A stretch of 64,000 bases of DNA from NCBI GenBank assembly GCA_904418825.1, contig CAJFPU010000012.1, positions 1-64,000 of the forward strand, in the 5' to 3' direction. Every line of letters starts with the position of its first letter. Positions within the stretch are counted from its first letter, which is position 1. The DNA comes from an uncultured Romboutsia sp. (GTDB lineage Bacteria > Bacillota > Clostridia > Peptostreptococcales > Peptostreptococcaceae). The notes under the pieces were generated by a model, which was given only the letters and a program-made list of their open reading frames with translations, ran no database searches and was not told where the DNA came from. Of the stretch, positions 52,167-61,511 are shown in pieces. The position numbers and the translations under genes were made by a program.

Positions 52167-53687
52167 ATGGAGGTTTTAATTATGCATAGCTTTGTTAAAG
52201 AATCTTGGTATGAAATATTAGTTACCACGATATATATAATCAACTTCTTAGCAATTATAAATTTAATCTTTAGAGAGAAAAGAAGTATCGAAGCTACTGT
52301 CGCTTGGGTTCTTGTTTTAACTACAGCTCCAGCTATAGGTTGTACTACAGCTCCAGCTATAGGTTGTATATTATACATAGCTTTTGGTAGAGGTATTTCT
52401 AAAAATAATATGTTTAAAATAAAAGAAGCTGAAGATAAAATTTTAAAAGAAAATATAATAGATACTCAAATCAAATTAAACCATAATGATAACTTTGAAC
52501 CAGATTTAATTGAGTATAAAGATATGATATATACTTTAGCTAATTCAAATAATTCACATTTTTCAACTAATAATGATGTAGAAATTTTTCCAGAATCAAA
52601 TGATTTCTTTGAATCTTTATTAGAAGAATTAAAGAAAGCTGAACACCATATAAATATACAATTTTACATTTTTAAAGATGATGAAATAGGAAATAAAATA
52701 ATAGATATTTTAATAAATAAAGCTCAAAACGGAGTTAAAGTAAGACTTTTGTATGATGCTGTAGGTAGTAGATTATTCAGTGATAAATCTATTTATAAAC
52801 TTAAAAAAGCAGGTGTAAAAGTAGGCGTATTCTTCCCTTCTTTTATGAAAATTATAAATATAAATCTTAACTATAGAAATCATAGAAAAATAGTTGTAAT
52901 AGATGGAAAAGTCGGCTTTATCGGTGGAAATAACATTGGAGATGAATATCTAGGTAAAAACCCTAAATTTGGATATTGGAGAGATACTCACTTAAAACTT
53001 ACTGGAGATTCTGTAAAGGATCTTAATATAAGATTTATACTTGATTGGAGATATACAACTAAAGAAGACTTAAATTTAGATAAATACTTTAACATTAAAA
53101 GTTCAAGAATCTCTAACTCTAAAGCATGTAAAAATGTCGGCATACAAATAGTATCTAGTGGTCCTGATAGTACCGAGCTAGATGAGATTAAGTATGGTTA
53201 TTTAAAAATGATACAAAAAGCAAAAAAATATATTTATATACAGACACCTTATTTTATTTTAGATAGAACGCTTACAGACACATTAAAAATTGCGTGTTTT
53301 TCAGGAGTTGATGTAAGAATAATGATTCCATCTAAACCTGATCATCCTTTTGTTTATTGGGCATCTTCTTCATATGCAGGTGAACTTCTTAAGTATGGTG
53401 CTAAACTTTATAATTATGATCATAACGCATTTTTACATGCTAAAACTATAGTAGTAGATGACTGTGTATGTTCTATAGGAACTGCAAACATGGATATCAG
53501 AAGTTTTGAACTTAATTTTGAAATAAATGCATTTATGTATTCTTCACAGGTTGCAAAAAAACAAAGGGCTATATTTGAAAATGACATTTTAAAATCTAAA
53601 GAAATAACATTAGATATTTATAATTCTAGATCTCGTCATATGAGAGTTAAAGAATCTATTTCTAGATTACTTTCTCCTATATTATAG
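52167..53687 (+). CDS. cls: Cardiolipin synthase (two PLD motifs)
   Basis: HRKIVVIDGKVGFIGGNNIGDEY and HAKTIVVDDCVCSIGTANMDIRSF HKD motifs. Confidence 0.94.
   Translation: MEVLIMHSFVKESWYEILVTTIYIINFLAIINLIFREKRSIEATVAWVLVLTTAPAIGCTTAPAIGCILYIAFGRGISKNNMFKIKEAEDKILKENIIDTQIKLNHNDNFEPDLIEYKDMIYTLANSNNSHFSTNNDVEIFPESNDFFESLLEELKKAEHHINIQFYIFKDDEIGNKIIDILINKAQNGVKVRLLYDAVGSRLFSDKSIYKLKKAGVKVGVFFPSFMKIININLNYRNHRKIVVIDGKVGFIGGNNIGDEYLGKNPKFGYWRDTHLKLTGDSVKDLNIRFILDWRYTTKEDLNLDKYFNIKSSRISNSKACKNVGIQIVSSGPDSTELDEIKYGYLKMIQKAKKYIYIQTPYFILDRTLTDTLKIACFSGVDVRIMIPSKPDHPFVYWASSSYAGELLKYGAKLYNYDHNAFLHAKTIVVDDCVCSIGTANMDIRSFELNFEINAFMYSSQVAKKQRAIFENDILKSKEITLDIYNSRSRHMRVKESISRLLSPIL
52320..52367 (+). repeat. 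24-bp perfect in-frame tandem duplication inside cls
   Basis: actacagctccagctataggttgt x2, encoding TTAPAIGC-TTAPAIGC. Confidence 0.95.
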
Positions 53688-53762
53688 AAAAAATAATAAA
53701 GGAGTTACTCTTAAAAAACTATTATTCTTAAAATTAGTTCTATAATTAAAAGGAGGATTTAT

Positions 53763-54263
53763 ATGTATAATTTCTCTTCGCATAACAAATATTTATTTAA
53801 ACAATTAGATACTTTTATTAATTCAATAAAAAATAAAGAAGATTCTTTAATTCAAATATTACATTATGCTCAAGATATATTTGGATATATTCCTAAAGAA
53901 GTTCAAATTTATATATCTGAGAAATTAAATATTTCATTAACTGAGATTTATGATATTATAAACTTTTATTCTTATTTTACTACTGATCCTAAAGGTAAAT
54001 ATAAAATAAATATATGCTTAGGTAAAGTTTGCTATGCTAAAGGAGCTAGCGAAATATTAGCTGAATTTGAAAAACAACTTGGAATAAAATCCGGACAAAC
54101 ATCTAAAGATTTTTTATTTTCATTAAATGGAATAAGATGTATTGGAGCATGTGGTCTCGCACCAGTTGTCGTTGTAAATGATAAAGTATATGGACGATTT
54201 AAATTAGAACAAGTTAGTGAAGTTTTAGAGTATTATAAATCTTTAGAAAATACTACTATATAA
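53763..54263 (+). CDS. NuoE/HydA-associated 24-kDa-like [2Fe-2S] thioredoxin-fold protein
   Basis: ICLGKVCYAKGA...GIRCIGACGLAPVVVVND (C-x4-C...C-x3-C). Confidence 0.85.
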   Translation: MYNFSSHNKYLFKQLDTFINSIKNKEDSLIQILHYAQDIFGYIPKEVQIYISEKLNISLTEIYDIINFYSYFTTDPKGKYKINICLGKVCYAKGASEILAEFEKQLGIKSGQTSKDFLFSLNGIRCIGACGLAPVVVVNDKVYGRFKLEQVSEVLEYYKSLENTTI

Positions 54264-54315
54264 ATTTTAAATTATATATTCAAAATATTAGTTTTATAAA
54301 TATATACTAATATAA

Positions 54316-54356
54316 ATGCCTGTAAATAAACCACTTTTTATTTACAGGCATTATTA
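54316..54356. terminator. Bidirectional terminator
   Basis: aatgcctgtaaataaaccactttttatttacaggcatt. Confidence 0.8.
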
Positions 54357-54359
54357 GTT

Positions 54360-55289
54360 TTATTTTTTATCTATTAATTGAGCCAATTTTTTAGTAAATT
54401 CATGTGCTGAATCATATCCCATTCCTCTTTGTCTATAATTCATAGCTGCAACTTCTAAAACCATAGCTGTATTTCTTCCCGGTTTAACAGGAACCACAAG
54501 TTTTTCTATATTAACACCTAATATTTGTTCATACTCTCTATCTAAACCTAATCTATCATAATATTGATTTTCATCCCATCCTTCTAAATGAATAACTAAA
54601 TCTATCATTTTAGTTGTTTTAGTAGCTCCTACTCCATATAAACTTTTTACATCTATAATTCCTAATCCTCTAATTTCCATAAAGTGTCTTAATACCTCTG
54701 GAGCTTGACCTGTTAGTACACTATCATCTAATTTTCTAATCTCTACAGCATCATCAGCAACAAGTCTATGTCCTCTTTGAATAAGCTCTAATGCAGTTTC
54801 TGATTTACCTATACTACTTTCACCTTTTATAAGTACTCCAATTCCATATATATCAACTAAAACACCATGTATAGTAGTCTGTGGAGCTAATTTATTATCT
54901 AAATAATTTGATAATCTATTTATAAGTCTTGTTGTATTTCTTCTTGTACTTAAAACTATTCTATCATATTTCTTTGCAAATTCTATTACATCTGGTTTTA
55001 CTTCTAAGTCTCTAGATACTATTAATACAGGTATTTCATGTGCAAAAAACTTATCTAATACTTCTCTTCTTTTTTGTTCATCTATATAGCTAAAATAATT
55101 ATATTCCGTTTTACCAACTATTTGTATTCTTTCATAGGCAAAGTCTTCAAAATATCCCGCAAATTGCAGTCCTGGTCTATTTATATCTTGAGAATAAACA
55201 TAATAGTCTCTATTCTCAGGCATATGTACTACTTTTAAATCTAAATCTCTTACTATTTCTTTTATAGATACTCTTTCACTTGAATTCAT
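54360..55289 (-). CDS. hprK: HPr kinase/phosphorylase
   Basis: GESSIGKSETALELIQRGHRLVADDAVEI, LRHFMEIRGLGIIDV. Confidence 0.97.
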   Translation of the reverse strand: MNSSERVSIKEIVRDLDLKVVHMPENRDYYVYSQDINRPGLQFAGYFEDFAYERIQIVGKTEYNYFSYIDEQKRREVLDKFFAHEIPVLIVSRDLEVKPDVIEFAKKYDRIVLSTRRNTTRLINRLSNYLDNKLAPQTTIHGVLVDIYGIGVLIKGESSIGKSETALELIQRGHRLVADDAVEIRKLDDSVLTGQAPEVLRHFMEIRGLGIIDVKSLYGVGATKTTKMIDLVIHLEGWDENQYYDRLGLDREYEQILGVNIEKLVVPVKPGRNTAMVLEVAAMNYRQRGMGYDSAHEFTKKLAQLIDKK

Positions 55290-55297
55290 GTTTTATT

Positions 55298-57112
55298 TCA
55301 CTTTCCCTTTCTAAAATATTCATAAACACTTTCACTAGATGATTTATTCATACTCTCTACTTCTAATAATTCTTCAAAAGTTGCATTTTTTATAGCTTCT
55401 ATATCTTTAAAGTGATTTAACAGTGCTTTTTTCCTTTTTTCCCCTATACCTTGTATATCATCTAATTCAGATTTTGTCAAAGATTTATTTCTAAGACTTC
55501 TATGATACGATATAGCATAATTATGCACTTCTTCTTGAATACTTGCGACAAATCTATACAAATTAGAAGTTCTATCTAGTTCTATCTCCTTTTCCTGGGA
55601 AATAAGTCCCTTAGTTCTATGTTTATCGTCTTTATACATTCCCCAAAGAGGTATTTCTACATTATACTTATCTAAAACCTTCTTTACTGAACTAACTTGA
55701 CCTTTTCCTCCATCTAATAACATTAAATCAGGAAAATCTCCATATTTTAATCTTCTCTCAACTATTTCAGCCATAGAATCATAATCATTAGGACCTATTA
55801 CTGTTTTTATTTTATATCGTCTATACTCTTTTTTATCTTTCTTTCCATTAGTAAAAACAACCATAGAACCAATAGAATCAACACCTTGTATGTTTGATAT
55901 ATCAAAAGATTCTATTCTCTTTGGTATACTTTCTAGATTTAAAATTTGTTTTAGTTCTTCTAAAGCACCTATACTCTTTTCATACTTTCTCTTATTAATA
56001 TCTGAAAACTTCTCTAAATATTCTATAGCATTTTTACGTACCATTTCAATTAAGCTTTTCTTTTCACCTTTTTGAGGTACTCTTATAATTACTTTTTGAC
56101 CTTTTTTTGCCGATAACCATTCTTCAAGTATAAAACTATCTTCTATTTCATCTTCTATTATTATTTCCTTAGGTATATATTCTTGCTCCATATAAAATTG
56201 TTTGACAAATGAGCCAAGTATTGATTCTCTTGTACTATCCATAACACCTTCTAATATAAAATGTTCTCTTCCTACTATCTTTCCATTTCTTACAAAGAAT
56301 ACTTGAACACAAGCTTCATCATGTGCTCTCGCCATTGCAATAATATCTTGATTTAAGTCTGATGTAGATGCATCTATCTTTTGTTTTTCCATCATATCTT
56401 CTAAACTTTTTATCTTATCTCTATATACTGCGGCTTCTTCAAAATTAAAATCCATTGCGCATTTATTCATTTTTTCTTTTAATATATCAATTAATTTTTC
56501 TTCTTTTCCAGATAGAAATAGCAATATTTCTTCTATCATTTTATTATACTCTTCTTTAGTAATATTTCCTGCACATGGACCTACGCATCTTTTTATATGT
56601 AAATTTAAACAAGGTCTCATGTTAGTTTTTATAGCTTTCTCTATGTCTATATTACAAGTTCTTATTGGATATATGCTTTTTATTATATCTAACGTATCAT
56701 TAACTGCAGTTGTGTTAGTATATGGTCCAAAATATTTTGCTTTATCTTTTAAAACCTTTCTAACTTTTAAAACTCTAGGAAAATCTTCATTTGTTGTAAC
56801 TTTTATATATGGATATGTTTTATCATCCCTTAATAAAACATTATATTTAGGCTTATATTTCTTTATTAAATTGCATTCTAATATCAATGCTTCTAGTTCT
56901 GAATCTGTTATTATGTATTCAAATCTATCAATATTTTTTACCATAGACTTTACTTTAGAAGAATGATTCTTTGAAGATTGAAAATATTGTCTTACTCTAT
57001 TCTTTAGTACTTTTGCTTTTCCTACATATATTATATTATTGAATTTATCTTTCATTAAGTAAACACCTGGTTCTGATGGTAATTGCTTTAAATGCTCCTG
57101 TATATCAAACAA
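55298..57112 (-). CDS. uvrC: Excinuclease ABC subunit C
   Basis: GIY-YIG N-terminus (PGVYLMKDKFNNIIYVGKAKVLKNRVRQYF), UVR motif, ESFDISNIQG, LLDGGKGQ. Confidence 0.97.
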   Translation of the reverse strand: MFDIQEHLKQLPSEPGVYLMKDKFNNIIYVGKAKVLKNRVRQYFQSSKNHSSKVKSMVKNIDRFEYIITDSELEALILECNLIKKYKPKYNVLLRDDKTYPYIKVTTNEDFPRVLKVRKVLKDKAKYFGPYTNTTAVNDTLDIIKSIYPIRTCNIDIEKAIKTNMRPCLNLHIKRCVGPCAGNITKEEYNKMIEEILLFLSGKEEKLIDILKEKMNKCAMDFNFEEAAVYRDKIKSLEDMMEKQKIDASTSDLNQDIIAMARAHDEACVQVFFVRNGKIVGREHFILEGVMDSTRESILGSFVKQFYMEQEYIPKEIIIEDEIEDSFILEEWLSAKKGQKVIIRVPQKGEKKSLIEMVRKNAIEYLEKFSDINKRKYEKSIGALEELKQILNLESIPKRIESFDISNIQGVDSIGSMVVFTNGKKDKKEYRRYKIKTVIGPNDYDSMAEIVERRLKYGDFPDLMLLDGGKGQVSSVKKVLDKYNVEIPLWGMYKDDKHRTKGLISQEKEIELDRTSNLYRFVASIQEEVHNYAISYHRSLRNKSLTKSELDDIQGIGEKRKKALLNHFKDIEAIKNATFEELLEVESMNKSSSESVYEYFRKGK

Positions 57113-57202
57113 TCATTTTTCCTCCATTCTTACATTTTATAATTTAATTATACCCATAATTATCTAAAATTTATAAATTTAAATGTTGTATATACTAAAA
57201 AA

Positions 57203-57243
57203 AGATATCTCAAAGTATAAATTTTATACTTGAGATATCTCAT
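57203..57243 (-). terminator. Terminator of the peptide-binding protein gene
   Basis: agatatctcaaagtataaattttatacttgagatatct. Confidence 0.8.
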
Positions 57244-57260
57244 ATTTTTACTTACTAGTA

Positions 57261-58916
57261 TTATTTATTATTTCCACCATTTATTTGTAACATGAATACA
57301 CTTGCTGCTTCTCTAGTTTTAAATTCTTTGCTATCTTTATATTTATCAACATAATCAGAACTTAGTGCAGCTCTATCTATTTCACCATTTTCATATAAAC
57401 TAACTTCTGCTCCTGTATCTTTAACAACTTTAGTATTTATTTTATTTAATTTAACATTAGCAGCATCCCAATAGTTAGGATTTTTTTCCATTGAGAATTG
57501 GTCTTCCATTTTCCAACTAGTTAAAGTAAATGGTCCATTGTATATTTGCTTATCAGCAGCAGAACCATATGCATCTCCACAAGACTCAACAAATGCTTGG
57601 TTTTGAGGGAAGAATACTTGGAATGACATTAATTCTGCAAAATAAGCTACCGGTCTATTTAATTTAACTTCTAAAGTGTAATCATCTAAAGCTTTTACTC
57701 CTACACCATCTACTCCATTAGCTTCTATCTCTTTTATGCTAGCTCCTACTATATCAGCCATTATATATGAATATTCTGATGCTGTTTCAGGAGTTAAAGT
57801 TCTCTTCCAAGAATATTCAAAATCTTTAGCAGTTACAGGTGTTCCATTTGACCAAGTTGAATTCTTTCTTAGTTTAAATGTCCAAGTTAATCCATCTTCT
57901 GAAACTTCCCAAGATTCAGCTACTCCTGGTTTAACTTTTCCATCTCCATCTATTCTTGTTAAACCTTCCATTGTACTATTCATAGTTTGGAAAGATTGTT
58001 GGTCTGTTGATTTACTTACATCTAAAGACGGTATATCTGATGATGTTGCTAAATTAAGAACTTTATCATCTTTATTTACATCCGCATATGTGTATGTAAA
58101 ATCAGCCCCCCAAGAGTTATTCACTATACCTGATACATAATCTTTTTCTAAGTATGCACCTGCTTTTTGATATATAGGAGCTAAATATCCATCTTCAATC
58201 ATTAATTTTTCTGCTTCTGCATATTTAGCAAATCCTTCTGATGTAGGAAGTTTCATAGCTTCTTCAACTAATTTATTATAATCTTCACTATTATATCCAA
58301 CTTGTTTAGCAAATTGGTTTCCAGTTTGCATTGTTGATAAATATGTTAGTGGATCTGGATAATCTGCTCCCCACCCTGAAAATGCTAAGTCAAATTCTCC
58401 ATTAGTTTCTCTTTCTAGTTTTTGTTCAAACGGTAAATTTGAAACTTTTGCCGTTAATCCTTCTAAATCTCCTAATTCTGATTGTATAAATTCACCAGTT
58501 CTTTTACCTGTATCATGATCAAATGTTAATATTTCTATTTCAACTGTATCAAATCCAACTTCTTCTTTAGCCTTAGCCCAAAGCTCTTTAGCTTTTTCTT
58601 CATTATACTCATAACCCATACCTTTAGTTAAATCTGTATAATCTTTTCCATTATCAAATGCTAATCCTTTTGGTGTAAATGTAGACGTTGGTATTGAACC
58701 ATTATTTAATATAACATCACAATAAGCTTGCTTATCTATTATCATAGATATAGCAGCTCTTGCATTTTTATTGGCAAGTACTTCTGCTGCAGTTGCAGTT
58801 CCTCCACCATTACTTCCTCCATTTGAACTTCCCCCTGAACTACTGCATCCAGCAAGTAAACTTGTGCTTAATAATGCAACTGTTGCCATTACTGTTAATT
58901 TTCTTCTTAAAAACAT
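57261..58916 (-). CDS. Oligopeptide ABC transporter substrate-binding lipoprotein, apparently circularly permuted
   Basis: Lipobox LLAGC; canonical C-terminal half (aa ~46-281) precedes canonical N-terminal half (aa ~283-551). Confidence 0.88.
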   Translation of the reverse strand: MFLRRKLTVMATVALLSTSLLAGCSSSGGSSNGGSNGGGTATAAEVLANKNARAAISMIIDKQAYCDVILNNGSIPTSTFTPKGLAFDNGKDYTDLTKGMGYEYNEEKAKELWAKAKEEVGFDTVEIEILTFDHDTGKRTGEFIQSELGDLEGLTAKVSNLPFEQKLERETNGEFDLAFSGWGADYPDPLTYLSTMQTGNQFAKQVGYNSEDYNKLVEEAMKLPTSEGFAKYAEAEKLMIEDGYLAPIYQKAGAYLEKDYVSGIVNNSWGADFTYTYADVNKDDKVLNLATSSDIPSLDVSKSTDQQSFQTMNSTMEGLTRIDGDGKVKPGVAESWEVSEDGLTWTFKLRKNSTWSNGTPVTAKDFEYSWKRTLTPETASEYSYIMADIVGASIKEIEANGVDGVGVKALDDYTLEVKLNRPVAYFAELMSFQVFFPQNQAFVESCGDAYGSAADKQIYNGPFTLTSWKMEDQFSMEKNPNYWDAANVKLNKINTKVVKDTGAEVSLYENGEIDRAALSSDYVDKYKDSKEFKTREAASVFMLQINGGNNK

Positions 58917-59131
58917 AATAAAATTCCCCCCTATTAATCTATTTTATATTTCTAAAATATTTATTTAAAATTAATTATATAACACTAATTAAAAAAAATC
59001 ATTTGTTTTTTAAAATTTTCTGAATTTTGAATTGTATGTAAATTTTTTTATTAAAATTATTTATTTTTTATTGCAAATACTTGTTGATGCTACTACAATA
59101 TCTAATAAACTTATCTTAAAGGGGTGAGAAA

Positions 59132-59497
59132 ATTGAATTTTTTTATATTCTACTTGCAATTAACTTACTAATTAGTTCATTTTATGATATTATATCAAAA
59201 AATTCTAGTAATTTTGCCTTTATAAATTGTTCTTTTATTATAGGAATGTTCTATTTTCTAGCAGGCGCCTTATGTTATGTGTGGGAAAAAGGATTTTTTA
59301 ATATAACTTTATTTTCATTTAACAAAATAAATAAAGAAATACAAAAAAGAAAGGGATTCTTAATAGATGAATACAATGTTACTTTAGATGATTACATATA
59401 TAAAAAAAATAAATTTTTCTTAACTAATAACTTACTAATCTGTGGAGGATTGATATCAAGTTTGTGTATTATAATAAGTTTTTATACATATAAATAA
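59132..59497 (+). CDS. Small membrane protein, DUF3899-like
   Basis: Frame open from 59132 (ATT) after SD ggggtgag; ORF track starts only at internal ATG 59246. Confidence 0.55.
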   Translation: MEFFYILLAINLLISSFYDIISKNSSNFAFINCSFIIGMFYFLAGALCYVWEKGFFNITLFSFNKINKEIQKRKGFLIDEYNVTLDDYIYKKNKFFLTNNLLICGGLISSLCIIISFYTYK

Positions 59498-59516
59498 ATA
59501 AAAAAAGGGGAATATT

Positions 59517-60458
59517 ATGTTTCGCTATATAATGAAACGTATCAGTTATATGTTTATAACTTTATTTATTGTCATCTCAGTAGTATTCTTTTTAGTTAGA
59601 CTTCTTCCAGGTACTCCATTTAATGAACAAAAACTAAATGCAGAACAAATCGCTCAACTTCAAGCTCAATATGGATTAGATGATCCTGTTCCTGTTCAAT
59701 ATGTAAGGTATTTAACTGGAGTATTCCAAGGTAAATTAGGTATTTCATTTAAACAATCAGGTCAAACTGTTGAGGGTATTATAAAGCTTCGTATAGGACC
59801 ATCTGCTATGCTTGGTGCACAAGCTTTAGTATTAGGTTCAGTTGTTGGACTTATACTAGGTATAATTGCTGCACTTAAAAGAAATTCAATTTGGGATTAT
59901 TTATGTACTATATTATGTGTACTCGGTGTATCTGTTCCATCCTTTGTTGTTGCTGCAACATTACAATTATACTTAGGAGCAAAATTTAAACTTTTCCCAA
60001 TAACTTGGGGTGTTCCATTAGGTTCTGATTTTAGATATATATGGACGATTTTACCATCAATAGCATTATCATTCTTTACTATAGCTAGTGTCGCTCGTTT
60101 CACTAGAACTGAATTAGTTGAAGTTTTAAATTCAGAATATATAGTTACAGCTAAAGCAAAAGGGTTAAGTAAATCTACAGTAATATTAAAACATGCTCTT
60201 AGGAATGCTTTAATACCTGTTATAACTGTTTTAGGACCATTAGCTGCAGGTCTTTTAACTGGTTCATTAGTTGTTGAAAAAGTTTTTGCTGTACCTGGTA
60301 TAGGTGATTTATTAGTTAATGCAATAAATACTAATGACTTATTTATAATTTCAGGTGTAGCTATAGTCTATAGTGCATTCTATATAACAGTTATATTAAT
60401 TGTAGATATACTTTATGGAATTATAGATCCTAGAATACGTTTGACAGGGGGTAATTAA
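59517..60458 (+). CDS. oppB: Oligopeptide ABC transporter permease (OppB/AppB)
   Basis: BPD_transp_1 EAA motif: YIVTAKAKGLSKSTVILKHALRNALIPVITVLG. Confidence 0.93.
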   Translation: MFRYIMKRISYMFITLFIVISVVFFLVRLLPGTPFNEQKLNAEQIAQLQAQYGLDDPVPVQYVRYLTGVFQGKLGISFKQSGQTVEGIIKLRIGPSAMLGAQALVLGSVVGLILGIIAALKRNSIWDYLCTILCVLGVSVPSFVVAATLQLYLGAKFKLFPITWGVPLGSDFRYIWTILPSIALSFFTIASVARFTRTELVEVLNSEYIVTAKAKGLSKSTVILKHALRNALIPVITVLGPLAAGLLTGSLVVEKVFAVPGIGDLLVNAINTNDLFIISGVAIVYSAFYITVILIVDILYGIIDPRIRLTGGN

Positions 60459-60459
60459 G

Positions 60460-61491
60460 ATGTTTGATAAAGTTATGATTGATGGACAACAAGTTGAACT
60501 AACTAAAGATATGTTTGAAATGACTCCTGCAAATTTTGGAGATAATGAAGCTATTTCTAGACCAAGTTTAACTTTTTGGCAAGATGCAAGAAAAAGATTA
60601 TTTAAAAATCCTGGTGCTGTTGCTGGATTAGTAATATTATGTTGTATTATTTTAATGGCAATATTTGCACCTATGTTTTCTAAATTTGATTATAAAACTC
60701 AAAATATAAGACATACAAAAGTTCCACCAAAGATGCCTATAGTCTCTTCTCTAGGCATTATGGATGGAAAAAATTCAGATGGTGTTGATGTGTATGAAGA
60801 AAAAGGAATTGAAGAAACTTATCTATTCGGTACTGATGCTCTAGGTCGTGATATATGGACTCGTACTTGGACTGGTGCAAGAGTTTCTTTATTTATAGCT
60901 CTACTTGCTGCTGTATTTGATCTTCTTATAGGAGTTACATATGGTGGTGTATCTGCTTACTATGGTGGTAGAGTGGATATTATCATGCAGCGTATTATAG
61001 AAATAATATCAGGTATTCCAAGCCTTGTTATTGTTACACTGTTTATAATGGTATTTGAGCCTGGTATTATGTCTATATCTATGGCTATGGCAGTATCTGG
61101 CTGGACTGGAATGGCTAGAATTGTTCGTTCTCATGTATTAAGACTTAAAAATCAAGAATTCGTTTTAGCTTCAAAAACTTTAGGTTCTTCTGATGTTAGA
61201 ATTATACTAAAGCACCTTTTCCCTAATATTGTTGGAAATATAGTTGTTGCAACAATGTTCTCATTACCTAGTGCAATATTCTATGAAGCATTCTTAAGTT
61301 TTATAGGTTTAGGTCTTCAACCACCTTATGCATCTCTTGGAGTTCTTATAAATGAAGGATTCCAAGCATTACAAAACTATCCATATATGATGTTTATACC
61401 ATCTATTGTAGTTTGTTTATTAATATTCAGTTTAAACTTACTAGCAGATGGTCTAAGAGATGCTGTTGACCCTAAAATGCGTAATCAATAA
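60460..61491 (+). CDS. oppC: Oligopeptide ABC transporter permease (OppC/AppC)
   Basis: FVLASKTLGSSDVRIILKHLFPN; GTDALGRDIWTRTWTGARVSL. Confidence 0.93.
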   Translation: MFDKVMIDGQQVELTKDMFEMTPANFGDNEAISRPSLTFWQDARKRLFKNPGAVAGLVILCCIILMAIFAPMFSKFDYKTQNIRHTKVPPKMPIVSSLGIMDGKNSDGVDVYEEKGIEETYLFGTDALGRDIWTRTWTGARVSLFIALLAAVFDLLIGVTYGGVSAYYGGRVDIIMQRIIEIISGIPSLVIVTLFIMVFEPGIMSISMAMAVSGWTGMARIVRSHVLRLKNQEFVLASKTLGSSDVRIILKHLFPNIVGNIVVATMFSLPSAIFYEAFLSFIGLGLQPPYASLGVLINEGFQALQNYPYMMFIPSIVVCLLIFSLNLLADGLRDAVDPKMRNQ

Positions 61492-61511
61492 TAAGTAAGG
61501 GGGAGAGTTTA

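Noticed and set aside
52145-52378. Minus-strand ORF containing PIAGAVVQPIAGAVV repeat
   Set aside because: The repeat is only the antisense reading of the cls 24-bp duplication; no independent coding support.
57736-58140. Plus-strand 134-aa ORF opposite the SBP gene
   Set aside because: Shadow ORF; the minus strand encodes clear SBP motifs.
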